Of a stretch of 56,541 nt of DNA, positions 17,417 through 24,497 are shown piece by piece. The notes under the pieces are model-generated. The model saw only the letters and a list, made by a program, of their open reading frames with translations. It was not told the DNA's origin and made no database searches. Source of the stretch: Arcobacter vandammei (lineage in GTDB: Bacteria; Campylobacterota; Campylobacteria; Campylobacterales; Arcobacteraceae); assembly GCF_016106035.1 (NCBI RefSeq), contig NZ_JADKPZ010000015.1, forward strand, positions 1 through 56,541. Direction: 5' to 3'. Position 1 is the first letter of the stretch. Every line of letters starts with the position of its first letter. A program made the position numbers and the translations under genes.

Positions 17417-18715
17417 ATGAAGATACATTTGGATTTAGATTGCTATTTTGTAAGTGCTGAGAGAACTAGATACCCTTTTTTAAAAGATAAAAATGTTGTT
17501 GTTGCTAAAAGTAGTGATAAAAAGATATTTTCTAAAGATAAAAAACAAGGTGTAATTCTTGGTGATACTGGAGCATTTAATAGTGTATTAGAGTTTAGAA
17601 ACAATTATGATGCTAATAATATATTAAAAGCTTGGAGAGATGAGTTTTTAGATGAAAATGGTGAAATTCATGGAATAGTAATTGCAAAAAGCTATGAGTG
17701 TAAACCTTATGGTATAAAAACAGGAACTCCATTAAGAGAAGCAATATATATGTGTCCTAATTTAATCATTATTCCTAGTGATCATCTATTTTATCAAGAA
17801 CTATCTCAAAAGCTAAAAGCATATCTTGAATTTAAAATACCTATACTTGAACAATACTCAATTGATGAGTTTTTTGGAGATTTAAATGGTTGGATTAAAG
17901 ATAGTGATACATTAGATTTTATTAAAGATTTAAGAGATGAAATAAAAGCTAAATTTGATCTTCCTATTACCATTGGAGCTAGTTGTAGTAAATGGATAGC
18001 AAAACTTTTAACTGATTGCGTAAAGCCTTTTGGAGTAATAGCACTAGAGCAAGAAAAAGTTTTTGATTACACAAAAGATATTAGTGTAAATGATTTTCCA
18101 GGTGTTGGAAGTGCAATAGGTAAAAAATTAAGTGATTATAGAATTCAAACATTAGCACAGTTAAGAGAACGACCTAATTTACTATATGCTTATGGAAAAA
18201 CTGGAAGAGATTTATATGAGAGAATTTGTGGAACTGATAACGACAAAGTAATACCATATAATGATAGAAGAGGTATTGGAATTAGTAGAAATTTTAAAGC
18301 AATTATTGCTAGAGATGAAATTTATAGAAGAGTAATTATACTTGCCAGATATCTAAGTTATACAATTACAAAATTAAAATTAAATCCAACTACTTTTTAC
18401 TTTAAAATTAGATATGAGTATGGATTAAAAAACTCTCAATCAATTACTGAAAATAGACTATTTAATGAAAAATTTCTAATAGATTTATCAAAATCAATGA
18501 TAAAAAAATTAGATAATAGATTAAACTATAAAATCCACTATATAGCAATAAGTGCATCTAACTTTGCAAATTCATATAGTAACTTAAAAACATTTTCAGT
18601 AATAGATTATAAAAAAGATCTAAAATATAAAGCATTAAATGAAAACCTATTAAAAGTAAGAGACAAATATGGTGTTGATATTATTAGATATGCTAGTGAA
18701 GAGTTGAATGGTTAA
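17417..18715 (+). CDS. Y-family DNA polymerase (DinB/UmuC-like)
   Basis: This 432-residue translesion polymerase has an N-terminal palm start MKIHLDLDCYFVSAE with catalytic Asp6 and Asp8, and a second metal site in YSIDEFFGDL (Asp150, Glu151). KPYGIKTGTPLREA corresponds to the finger segment, and a helix-hairpin-helix FPGVGSAIGKKL and a C-terminal little-finger region follow. Residues about 32-85 are extra relative to typical DinB. No UmuD partner is seen; the divergent S24 repressor probably controls it. The last 177 bp of the gene and 276 bp downstream form one copy of the direct repeat that flanks the island to the right. Confidence 0.92.
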   Translation: MKIHLDLDCYFVSAERTRYPFLKDKNVVVAKSSDKKIFSKDKKQGVILGDTGAFNSVLEFRNNYDANNILKAWRDEFLDENGEIHGIVIAKSYECKPYGIKTGTPLREAIYMCPNLIIIPSDHLFYQELSQKLKAYLEFKIPILEQYSIDEFFGDLNGWIKDSDTLDFIKDLRDEIKAKFDLPITIGASCSKWIAKLLTDCVKPFGVIALEQEKVFDYTKDISVNDFPGVGSAIGKKLSDYRIQTLAQLRERPNLLYAYGKTGRDLYERICGTDNDKVIPYNDRRGIGISRNFKAIIARDEIYRRVIILARYLSYTITKLKLNPTTFYFKIRYEYGLKNSQSITENRLFNEKFLIDLSKSMIKKLDNRLNYKIHYIAISASNFANSYSNLKTFSVIDYKKDLKYKALNENLLKVRDKYGVDIIRYASEELNG

Positions 18716-18991
18716 ATGATATAAATATTATTTTATTCAAAAATTTAAAAATTCAGTAAAAAAAGTAACATTGATTTATATTCAAAAAAATATTTAAATT
18801 TCCAATTATAAAATAGCTAAATCTATAAGTGTAATTATAACTGGTTTATAGCAAGTTATTAAAGTTGTATTTACCAACTTATTCAAAAATTACACAAAAA
18901 AGAGATTTTTTGTGTGGTAGCTTATATTATCGAAGAGGATTGATAATAAAGTCAGTATGTTTTCCATAAAAAAGTGTGTATTTTATATAAT
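18539..18991 (+). repeat. 453-bp direct repeat, left copy, at the island border
   Basis: The same sequence recurs at 47476-47928, an offset of 28,937 bp with no indels. The first 375 bp are identical by eye; seven substitutions all fall in the last about 80 bp (18914-18965). This copy includes the intact 3' end of the polymerase gene, while the right copy has only the gene's tail. Confidence 0.97.
18892..18915 (+). terminator. Probable terminator downstream of the polymerase
   Basis: A perfect 10-bp stem ACACAAAAAA/TTTTTTGTGT has a GAGA loop and lies 177 bp after the polymerase stop, inside the direct repeat. The right copy of the repeat (47829-47852) carries one mismatch in this stem. Confidence 0.45.
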
Positions 18992-19726
18992 ATTTTTGTT
19001 TTCAAGTATCTCATTTTCTACACTACTTTCAATAGATTCTAAAGATAGCTCTTTAAAAGACTTTTTACCATTTAAATTAATTTTTTCATTATTCAAGAAA
19101 TTAAGAACTATATTGTATTGTTCCCACTTCATCCCTTTGAATATTTTATCCCATGCTTTTGCACCTTTTTCATTCTCATGCCCAAAATTAGGAAATTTTC
19201 TTTTCAAATGTGATATAACTGGTCCAGCTATTGGCATAAATTTTTCAGGGTTAATCCAAAAAAGTCCAGTTGTTAATTTACTTAGTCCTACACCACTAAT
19301 GTCAAGACACTCATTAAATTTTTCTTCAATATTTAAATTCTTATCTTCAGGTATTGCAAATATAAATAATTCATTTAATTTAGTAATATCTTTTTCATTT
19401 TCTGGATTTCCACCCCAGTAAAACCAACTATTTTGATTGTTCATGGTAGGTATTCCACTGAAATCGCTTGGAAGATTACTTGTTAATTTAAGCTTATCTT
19501 TTAAATGTATTAATACTTTAATTCTATTCTCAAATTTTACATCTCTGTTAAAAGTCCCAAAAAATGTAAACAAATCTAAAGCGATAAAATTTCCATTTTT
19601 ATCTTTTAAATAATTTATTTGACAATTCTCACAATCTTTAAGTAAATTAACTAAATCTTCAGTATTTTTATCCTTTATTTTTTCTACTATTTCTTTATAT
19701 ATTTCCACCCAAGTAAAGTTACTCAT
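18983..19726 (-). CDS. Unknown protein, resembles the N-terminal part of some McrB-like proteins
   Basis: This 247-residue protein has no catalytic motif that I can identify. The stretch LDISGVGLSKLTTGLFWINP, followed by EKFMPI, resembles a segment seen upstream of the AAA+ domain in some McrB-type restriction proteins, so it could be a stand-alone specificity or helper domain. That is recall, not proof. The start is set at the ATG at 19726, with AAGGAG 8 nt upstream; the ATG overlaps the stop of the DUF2779-like remnant (ATGA). Its last 9 bp lie in the left direct repeat, so its 3' end coincides with the island border. Confidence 0.6.
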   Translation of the reverse strand: MSNFTWVEIYKEIVEKIKDKNTEDLVNLLKDCENCQINYLKDKNGNFIALDLFTFFGTFNRDVKFENRIKVLIHLKDKLKLTSNLPSDFSGIPTMNNQNSWFYWGGNPENEKDITKLNELFIFAIPEDKNLNIEEKFNECLDISGVGLSKLTTGLFWINPEKFMPIAGPVISHLKRKFPNFGHENEKGAKAWDKIFKGMKWEQYNIVLNFLNNEKINLNGKKSFKELSLESIESSVENEILENKNII

Positions 19727-19964
19727 CTCACACACTCCTTTAATTTATTTAATATTTTAACCATCGCCAAAGTATCAAGTTTACAATACTCTAAAAGCAA
19801 TCTCTATATCTTTGTTTCAACTTTTCATCATCTATTTTTGATAAATTTGCAAAAGCTTCCATAGCTTCACCACCATTATGGATTAAATCTAACTCTTTAT
19901 AAGCATTTTCAAACTCAGGAACAAGTGATGGAAGTACATATTTGATAGAATAACTTCCTTTCAT
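19723..19964 (-). pseudogene. DUF2779-like protein, frameshifted C-terminal remnant
   Basis: From the ATG at 19964 the minus strand reads MKGSYSIKYVLPSLVPEFEN and HNGGEAMEAFA, typical of the C-terminus of DUF2779 nuclease-like proteins, then hits a stop after YRDCF. A shift of frame restores LLLEYCKLDTLAMVKILNKL and KECVR before a stop that overlaps the next start codon. Full proteins are several hundred residues, so most of the gene is missing as well. It sits right behind operator copy 1 and its TATAAT, as if a deletion had brought the fragment under an island promoter. Confidence 0.7.
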
Positions 19965-19985
19965 ATTTGTATTATAAATAAACTA

Positions 19986-20867
19986 CTAGACATATTTTTG
20001 TCTAATTAAAAAATTCTTGTTTTTTGTCATTTTTTTTATACTTTCTACTATTAAATCTACAACATAATACATTTTTTTAATATCCAAAGTTTCTAATATA
20101 TCATTTTCTGAATGATAGTTTGGATTTCTAAAATGTGCAGTATCTGTTACCATAATAGCCTTATATCCAAACTTCCAAAAATTTAGATGGTCAGATACTG
20201 TTATTTGATTTGTTGGTGTTGGAATCATAGCTTCCACATAATCTATTTTTTTATCAATTTTTTCAAAATCAAATTCATTCATAAATTCTTGTGATTGTTC
20301 ATCGCAAACCATAGCTATAAAATTTCCTTTTGAAATATCTGCTTGTTTTTTTGTAATAAACATTGATAACTTTGATAAATCTACATTTTCATTTGTGTAA
20401 TAACCTATCATTTCATAATTTATCATACCTATTACATCTATTTTATTATCAAATAAATATTTAGTATAGATATAACTTCCCATATTTTCAGTTCCATAAT
20501 ATGGTGGTTCTTCTAGTGTAAAACATACAAAATCAATTCTAATTGGTAATAGATTTTTTATCTCATAAAGTTGTTTTGCTGTTTGAATAAGTCCTGCAAC
20601 TGCACTTGCATTATCATCTGCTCCTTGAAAATCTCCACATACATCATAATGAGCACCAATAATTAATCTTTTTTCATACTGTGGATTTAAAGTTGCTATT
20701 ACATTTTTATATTCATTATTATCAACTACATAATTTTGAAAAGAAGTTTCTAAACCTATATCTTTAAATCTATCATCAAGATACAAAGCTACATTATTTA
20801 GTGAATCAATATTTCTATAATTTCTTGGTGGTTGTATTTGTGTTAAGTATTTTAGTGTTTTTACCAT
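19986..20867 (-). CDS. M28-family zinc peptidase
   Basis: This 293-residue metallopeptidase resembles bacterial M28 aminopeptidases. Zinc-site signatures appear in order: GAHYDV (His, about residue 92), GADDNASAVAGL (bridging Asp), FTLEEPPYYGT (general base and ligand Glu) and, near the C-terminus, the SDHLNFW and NPNYHSENDILETLDI region with the last His. No signal peptide is seen, so it should be cytoplasmic. The ATG at 20867 has AAGGA upstream, and operator copy 2 lies 41 nt before it with TAAAAT placed as a -10. Its own last codons overlap operator copy 1. A peptidase could be an effector or processing enzyme here, but nothing fixes its substrate. Confidence 0.85.
   Translation of the reverse strand: MVKTLKYLTQIQPPRNYRNIDSLNNVALYLDDRFKDIGLETSFQNYVVDNNEYKNVIATLNPQYEKRLIIGAHYDVCGDFQGADDNASAVAGLIQTAKQLYEIKNLLPIRIDFVCFTLEEPPYYGTENMGSYIYTKYLFDNKIDVIGMINYEMIGYYTNENVDLSKLSMFITKKQADISKGNFIAMVCDEQSQEFMNEFDFEKIDKKIDYVEAMIPTPTNQITVSDHLNFWKFGYKAIMVTDTAHFRNPNYHSENDILETLDIKKMYYVVDLIVESIKKMTKNKNFLIRQKYV
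19987..20004 (-). promoter_or_regulatory. Island operator copy 1 with promoter
   Basis: TAGACA-TATTTT-TGTCTA has perfect 6-bp arms. On the minus strand TATAAT begins exactly 10 nt after the site, then the DUF2779-like remnant start 24 nt after the operator. Confidence 0.8.
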
Positions 20868-20907
20868 AACTATCCTTGTTAAATTTGTAAAATTTTACAA
20901 GAAAAAA

Positions 20908-20925
20908 AGGACAGAACTATGTCTA
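20908..20925 (-). promoter_or_regulatory. Island operator copy 2
   Basis: AGGACA-GAACTA-TGTCTA lies upstream of the M28 peptidase gene. On the minus strand TAAAAT begins 10 nt after the site. It overlaps the stop codon of the nucleotidase gene. Confidence 0.75.
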
Positions 20926-21849
20926 ATTATTTATTTTTTCACTTAACATAATATTTTTATTTAATACCTTTGCACTAGGAACTACATTTGAAGAAAGATT
21001 TAAATGCACATCTTGATCATCAAAGAAAATATCTGCACCAAAGGCTTGAAGTATCTCATATTTATCTGTTCCTCCAAGAAAAAATGCTTCATCAACTCTT
21101 ACTCCCCAAAGATTAAAAGTTTTAATTACTCTTTCGTGAGTTGGAGCTGATCTAGCTGTTACTAAAGCTGTTCTAATTGGAGATTTATCAGTAGGAAATT
21201 TTGCTTGTATTTTTGCAATAGTTAAAAGAAGTTTTGCAAAAGGTCCCATTTCAAGTGGATTATTTCTATTCTCTTTTTCATGTTCTATAAAAGCTTCTAA
21301 TCCATGATTTTTATATACAAGTTCTGATTCTTCACTAAATAAAACAGCATCACCATCAAATGCTATTCTTACTTGCTCATTTGAAATATTATGTATATTT
21401 TCATTTGAATGTAATATTTTGGCAGCTGCAACACCATTTTCAATTGCATTTAAAACATCATTATCATCAGCACTCAAAAATAGATCTACTTTAAAAGCTT
21501 TTAAATAGTTTGAAATATTTGTTCCACTTGTCCAAGCAGACCTTATAATATCTAGTTTTAAATCATTTATAGCATTTGTTATTCTAAGGCTTGTAGCTGC
21601 ATTATTTTTTGATAAAATTATTACTTCTACTTGCCTTTCATCACTAGAAAAGAAACTATTTATTTTTAAGATATTTTCAACAAGTCTATAACCTGTACCT
21701 TTTTTTAAAGATTTATCTTCATTTTCTAATTGGTATTTATAATAAGCATCTAATCCATTTTTTTCAAATATTTGATTCTCTTCTTCTAAATCAAACAACG
21801 CTCTTGAGCTTATTGCAATTACTAATTTATCGTTTAGGTTATATGCCAT
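20923..21849 (-). CDS. 5'-nucleotidase, cN-I family (PF06189 type)
   Basis: This 308-residue protein follows the bacterial cN-I nucleotidase pattern: LVIAISSRALFDLEEENQIF at the N-terminus, VEVIILSKNNAATSLRITNA, LFLSADDNDV, then RIAFDGDAVLFSEESE with the catalytic aspartates, and ALVTARSAPTHERVIKT and IFFDDQD near the end. Such enzymes release phosphate from nucleoside monophosphates in the cytoplasm. The ATG at 21849 has AAGGA upstream. Relatives are often ordinary housekeeping genes. Here it lies between an ATPase and a peptidase in a defence-type island, so a nucleotide-depletion role is conceivable but not shown. Confidence 0.88.
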   Translation of the reverse strand: MAYNLNDKLVIAISSRALFDLEEENQIFEKNGLDAYYKYQLENEDKSLKKGTGYRLVENILKINSFFSSDERQVEVIILSKNNAATSLRITNAINDLKLDIIRSAWTSGTNISNYLKAFKVDLFLSADDNDVLNAIENGVAAAKILHSNENIHNISNEQVRIAFDGDAVLFSEESELVYKNHGLEAFIEHEKENRNNPLEMGPFAKLLLTIAKIQAKFPTDKSPIRTALVTARSAPTHERVIKTFNLWGVRVDEAFFLGGTDKYEILQAFGADIFFDDQDVHLNLSSNVVPSAKVLNKNIMLSEKINN

Positions 21850-21872
21850 TTTTTGATTCCTTATATTTTTGT

Positions 21873-23159
21873 TTAATTTATTCTTTTTGTATCTTCAAAT
21901 CCAAAAATAAAATCTTCATATTTTATTATCTCAATATCTTCGTTAAGTGACGTTTCATCATAGGTAATTAACTTGTATTTATATTTTTTTTCACTATCAA
22001 AATTTTCAAATGCTCTAAATTCTCTTTGTCTTGTTTTCTCATCTTCTATATTATATGATACTTGATAAAGTGAGTTTTCACATCTAAAATCTATCTCATA
22101 GTTCTCTTTTATATATGTAAGCTCTTCACAAAATTTATTTAGTACAACAAATACTTCATTTTCTAACATAACTCCATTATTTATAGTTCTACTTATACCT
22201 AAATTTAAAAAACCATTATCACTAAGATATAGTTTTTTAGCAGATTTTATTTGCTCTGTCATCTTAGTATGATACGACGAAATTGTATGGATTAAAAAAT
22301 TATCTTCAAAATAGTTTATATACTCTTTTATAGTTTTTGCATCTATATTTATTTTTTTTGCTAAACCTAAATAATTAAGTGATGAAGTTGCATTTGATAC
22401 TATATAGTAAAACAGATCTTTTAGTTGTGATGAGTTTTTTATATTGTATCTTGGAACAATATCCTTAAAAATGATATCTTCTGCAATATTTTTTAGTATA
22501 TCTTTTTTTATTATCACATCATCTGTACTTATTACATCATAATATCCACCCCATTTAAGATACTCATCTTTTGCTCTAGATATTTCTATTTTATTTGATA
22601 TTTGTTCTATTCTAGAGCCATAAGAGATATTTTTAAATTTTAAAAACTCTGTAAAGCTAAAACTATGAACAGATATTTTAAGAACTCTTCCAGTTAAAAC
22701 AGTTGCAAAATCACTTGTAAGTAGTGATGAATTTGAGCCTGTGATAATAAATTTGATATTGCTATTTTCATATTTTGATTTTACAAATACTTCCCAATTT
22801 TTAAATATTTGTATCTCATCTATAAAAAAATAGATTTTTTCTGATAAGTTTGGATTAGCTAATTTTAGATAATTATCAAATATTTCTGCTAAATAACTTG
22901 CATCTTGTTTATAAGGAATAAACTCTGGTTTTTCAAGATTTATGAAAAATATATTTTTTGCTTCAACAGTTTTTAAAAGCTCTTTTATCATAAGCTTTGC
23001 TAGAGTGCTTTTACCAACTCTTCTTGCACCAATAAGTGCTAAAATTTGTTTTACAGTTAAGTATGAAACTGCTTTTGGCAATAATTCACGACTTATAAAA
23101 TTATCATAAGCACTTAAATTGTTCCAGTGTGGGTTATCTTCTAAAAGAATTGATTCCAT
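21873..23159 (-). CDS. AAA_14/DUF4143-family ATPase
   Basis: This 428-residue P-loop ATPase of the AAA_14 plus DUF4143 type has Walker A LIGARRVGKSTLAKL (about residues 43-57) and Walker B YFFIDEIQIFKNWE (about 112-125). A sensor FIITGSNSSLLTS follows, and then a C-terminal region with the REase-like DUF4143 features (YIKENYEIDFRCENSLYQVS). Members are common in bacteria and archaea, mostly with unknown function. The ATG at 23159 has AAAGGA upstream. It lies 23 nt upstream of the nucleotidase, so the two are probably cotranscribed; 78 nt separate it from mcrC. Confidence 0.88.
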   Translation of the reverse strand: MESILLEDNPHWNNLSAYDNFISRELLPKAVSYLTVKQILALIGARRVGKSTLAKLMIKELLKTVEAKNIFFINLEKPEFIPYKQDASYLAEIFDNYLKLANPNLSEKIYFFIDEIQIFKNWEVFVKSKYENSNIKFIITGSNSSLLTSDFATVLTGRVLKISVHSFSFTEFLKFKNISYGSRIEQISNKIEISRAKDEYLKWGGYYDVISTDDVIIKKDILKNIAEDIIFKDIVPRYNIKNSSQLKDLFYYIVSNATSSLNYLGLAKKINIDAKTIKEYINYFEDNFLIHTISSYHTKMTEQIKSAKKLYLSDNGFLNLGISRTINNGVMLENEVFVVLNKFCEELTYIKENYEIDFRCENSLYQVSYNIEDEKTRQREFRAFENFDSEKKYKYKLITYDETSLNEDIEIIKYEDFIFGFEDTKRIN

Positions 23160-23237
23160 ATATTTTATCCTTTTTAGGAATGTATTCTGTATATTAGCAT
23201 ATTATTTATAAATATTTTAACAATTTTTTAATTCCTT

Positions 23238-24497
23238 CTATAAATTTTTGCTCTCTTTTAATAATTTTGTTTCAATATCAAGAGGAACTATTTTGATTTC
23301 TGTATTATCAAAATATTCAAATATTCTATTATTTTCTAAAAAATCTGATTTTGGATAATAAATTTTTAAACTCATAAGTTCACAAATTTCATCTATATAA
23401 TTCTCTTTTTGTTCTTTTAAAAATATATGCTTATAAGCAAATAACTGATAAAAATCACTTTGTGAAAACTCTTTATCACTCTCTATTAATTTCCATTTTG
23501 CATCTGCTATACAAATAACTTGATTATCTTTTTTGATTAAAAAATCAGGTCTTACAGTAAATAGTTTTTTTACAAAAACAACTCCACCATTTTGAGCTTC
23601 TATTTGAAGATGTGGATATTTTTTTTCGAGCCACCACTCTACAAAACATTCAAAAAGTTTTTCCATTGGATACAAAATAGCAAATGCAACAGTATCTCCA
23701 CTAAAAGAGCTAAATGACTCTTTTTTCAAAAATACTTTAGACCAAATCAGAGCATTTTTGTAGTGTTCCATTCCACGACCTGTTTTAACCATAGAAAAAT
23801 CTTTATCAATATTAAGTGATAAATCAATCCAATTCATATGTTCTAAATATTGTCTTATTTTTCTTTGGTTATTAAAATCTTTTGAAAGATTTGATAATAG
23901 TTTTAAGGTTGATTTTATAAGTCTATTTTCTGCTCTATTTTGATTATACTCATCATATTGTACATAAAATCTCTCTTTATGAACACTATTTCTTTTTATT
24001 TGCTCATTTATTAAAAGTTTTCCTTTGAGATAAAAAAGATTATCTTCAAACCCTACATAATCAGACTTTATCCCTTTTTTTATAATAATTCCTACTTCTT
24101 CTAAAAACATAAAAATAAATATTTCAAAAATCTCTAAATTTTTAATTAGTTCAAAATTTGCACTATCAATATTTTTATAATTTGGCAATTTATAAAGTAA
24201 ATGTAAAAGTTTCATAAAGATTTGTTTTGATTTTTCTACATCATTATCTTTTACAGTTTTTGGTAATATCTCAAGAATAAATCCACTTGTCGTTTGAATA
24301 GTTCCTACATAACTTTTTGCTTGTAAATATCTACCATTTCCAGTAAATTGTAAAACATCTTTACCTTTATCTGTTTTAGCAAAAGATTCTAACTCTTTGT
24401 AAAAATCTGAGCAAACTTGAGTGGATAAAAACTTACTAGATGGTTTTTCTCCAATTCCAATAAGTCCAAATTCGCTAATAGTTGCTTTATTCTTCAT
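23238..24497 (-). CDS. mcrC: McrC, nuclease subunit of a type IV (McrBC) restriction system
   Basis: This 419-residue McrC-family protein stimulates the McrB motor and cuts DNA in the assembled complex. The N-terminal part (YVGTIQTTSGFILEILPKT) and the middle YNQNRAENRLIKSTLKLL are family hallmarks. The C-terminal PD-(D/E)XK nuclease shows VRPDFLI followed by CIADAKWK. Its ATG at 24497 lies inside the end of mcrB (11-nt overlap in the restored mcrB frame), so translation is coupled. No DNA methyltransferase is nearby, as expected for a modification-dependent system. Confidence 0.93.
   Translation of the reverse strand: MKNKATISEFGLIGIGEKPSSKFLSTQVCSDFYKELESFAKTDKGKDVLQFTGNGRYLQAKSYVGTIQTTSGFILEILPKTVKDNDVEKSKQIFMKLLHLLYKLPNYKNIDSANFELIKNLEIFEIFIFMFLEEVGIIIKKGIKSDYVGFEDNLFYLKGKLLINEQIKRNSVHKERFYVQYDEYNQNRAENRLIKSTLKLLSNLSKDFNNQRKIRQYLEHMNWIDLSLNIDKDFSMVKTGRGMEHYKNALIWSKVFLKKESFSSFSGDTVAFAILYPMEKLFECFVEWWLEKKYPHLQIEAQNGGVVFVKKLFTVRPDFLIKKDNQVICIADAKWKLIESDKEFSQSDFYQLFAYKHIFLKEQKENYIDEICELMSLKIYYPKSDFLENNRIFEYFDNTEIKIVPLDIETKLLKESKNL

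Noticed and set aside
18539-18991. Integrase attachment site made by tRNA- or gene-targeted integration
   Set aside because: The repeat is 453 bp, far longer than att cores, no tRNA is present and no integrase lies in the island.
18957-19421. 154-codon plus-strand open frame at the island border
   Set aside because: It is antisense to the gene at 18983-19726, made of hydrophobic low-complexity residues, and has no ribosome binding site; the minus-strand gene has a strong one and a coherent protein.
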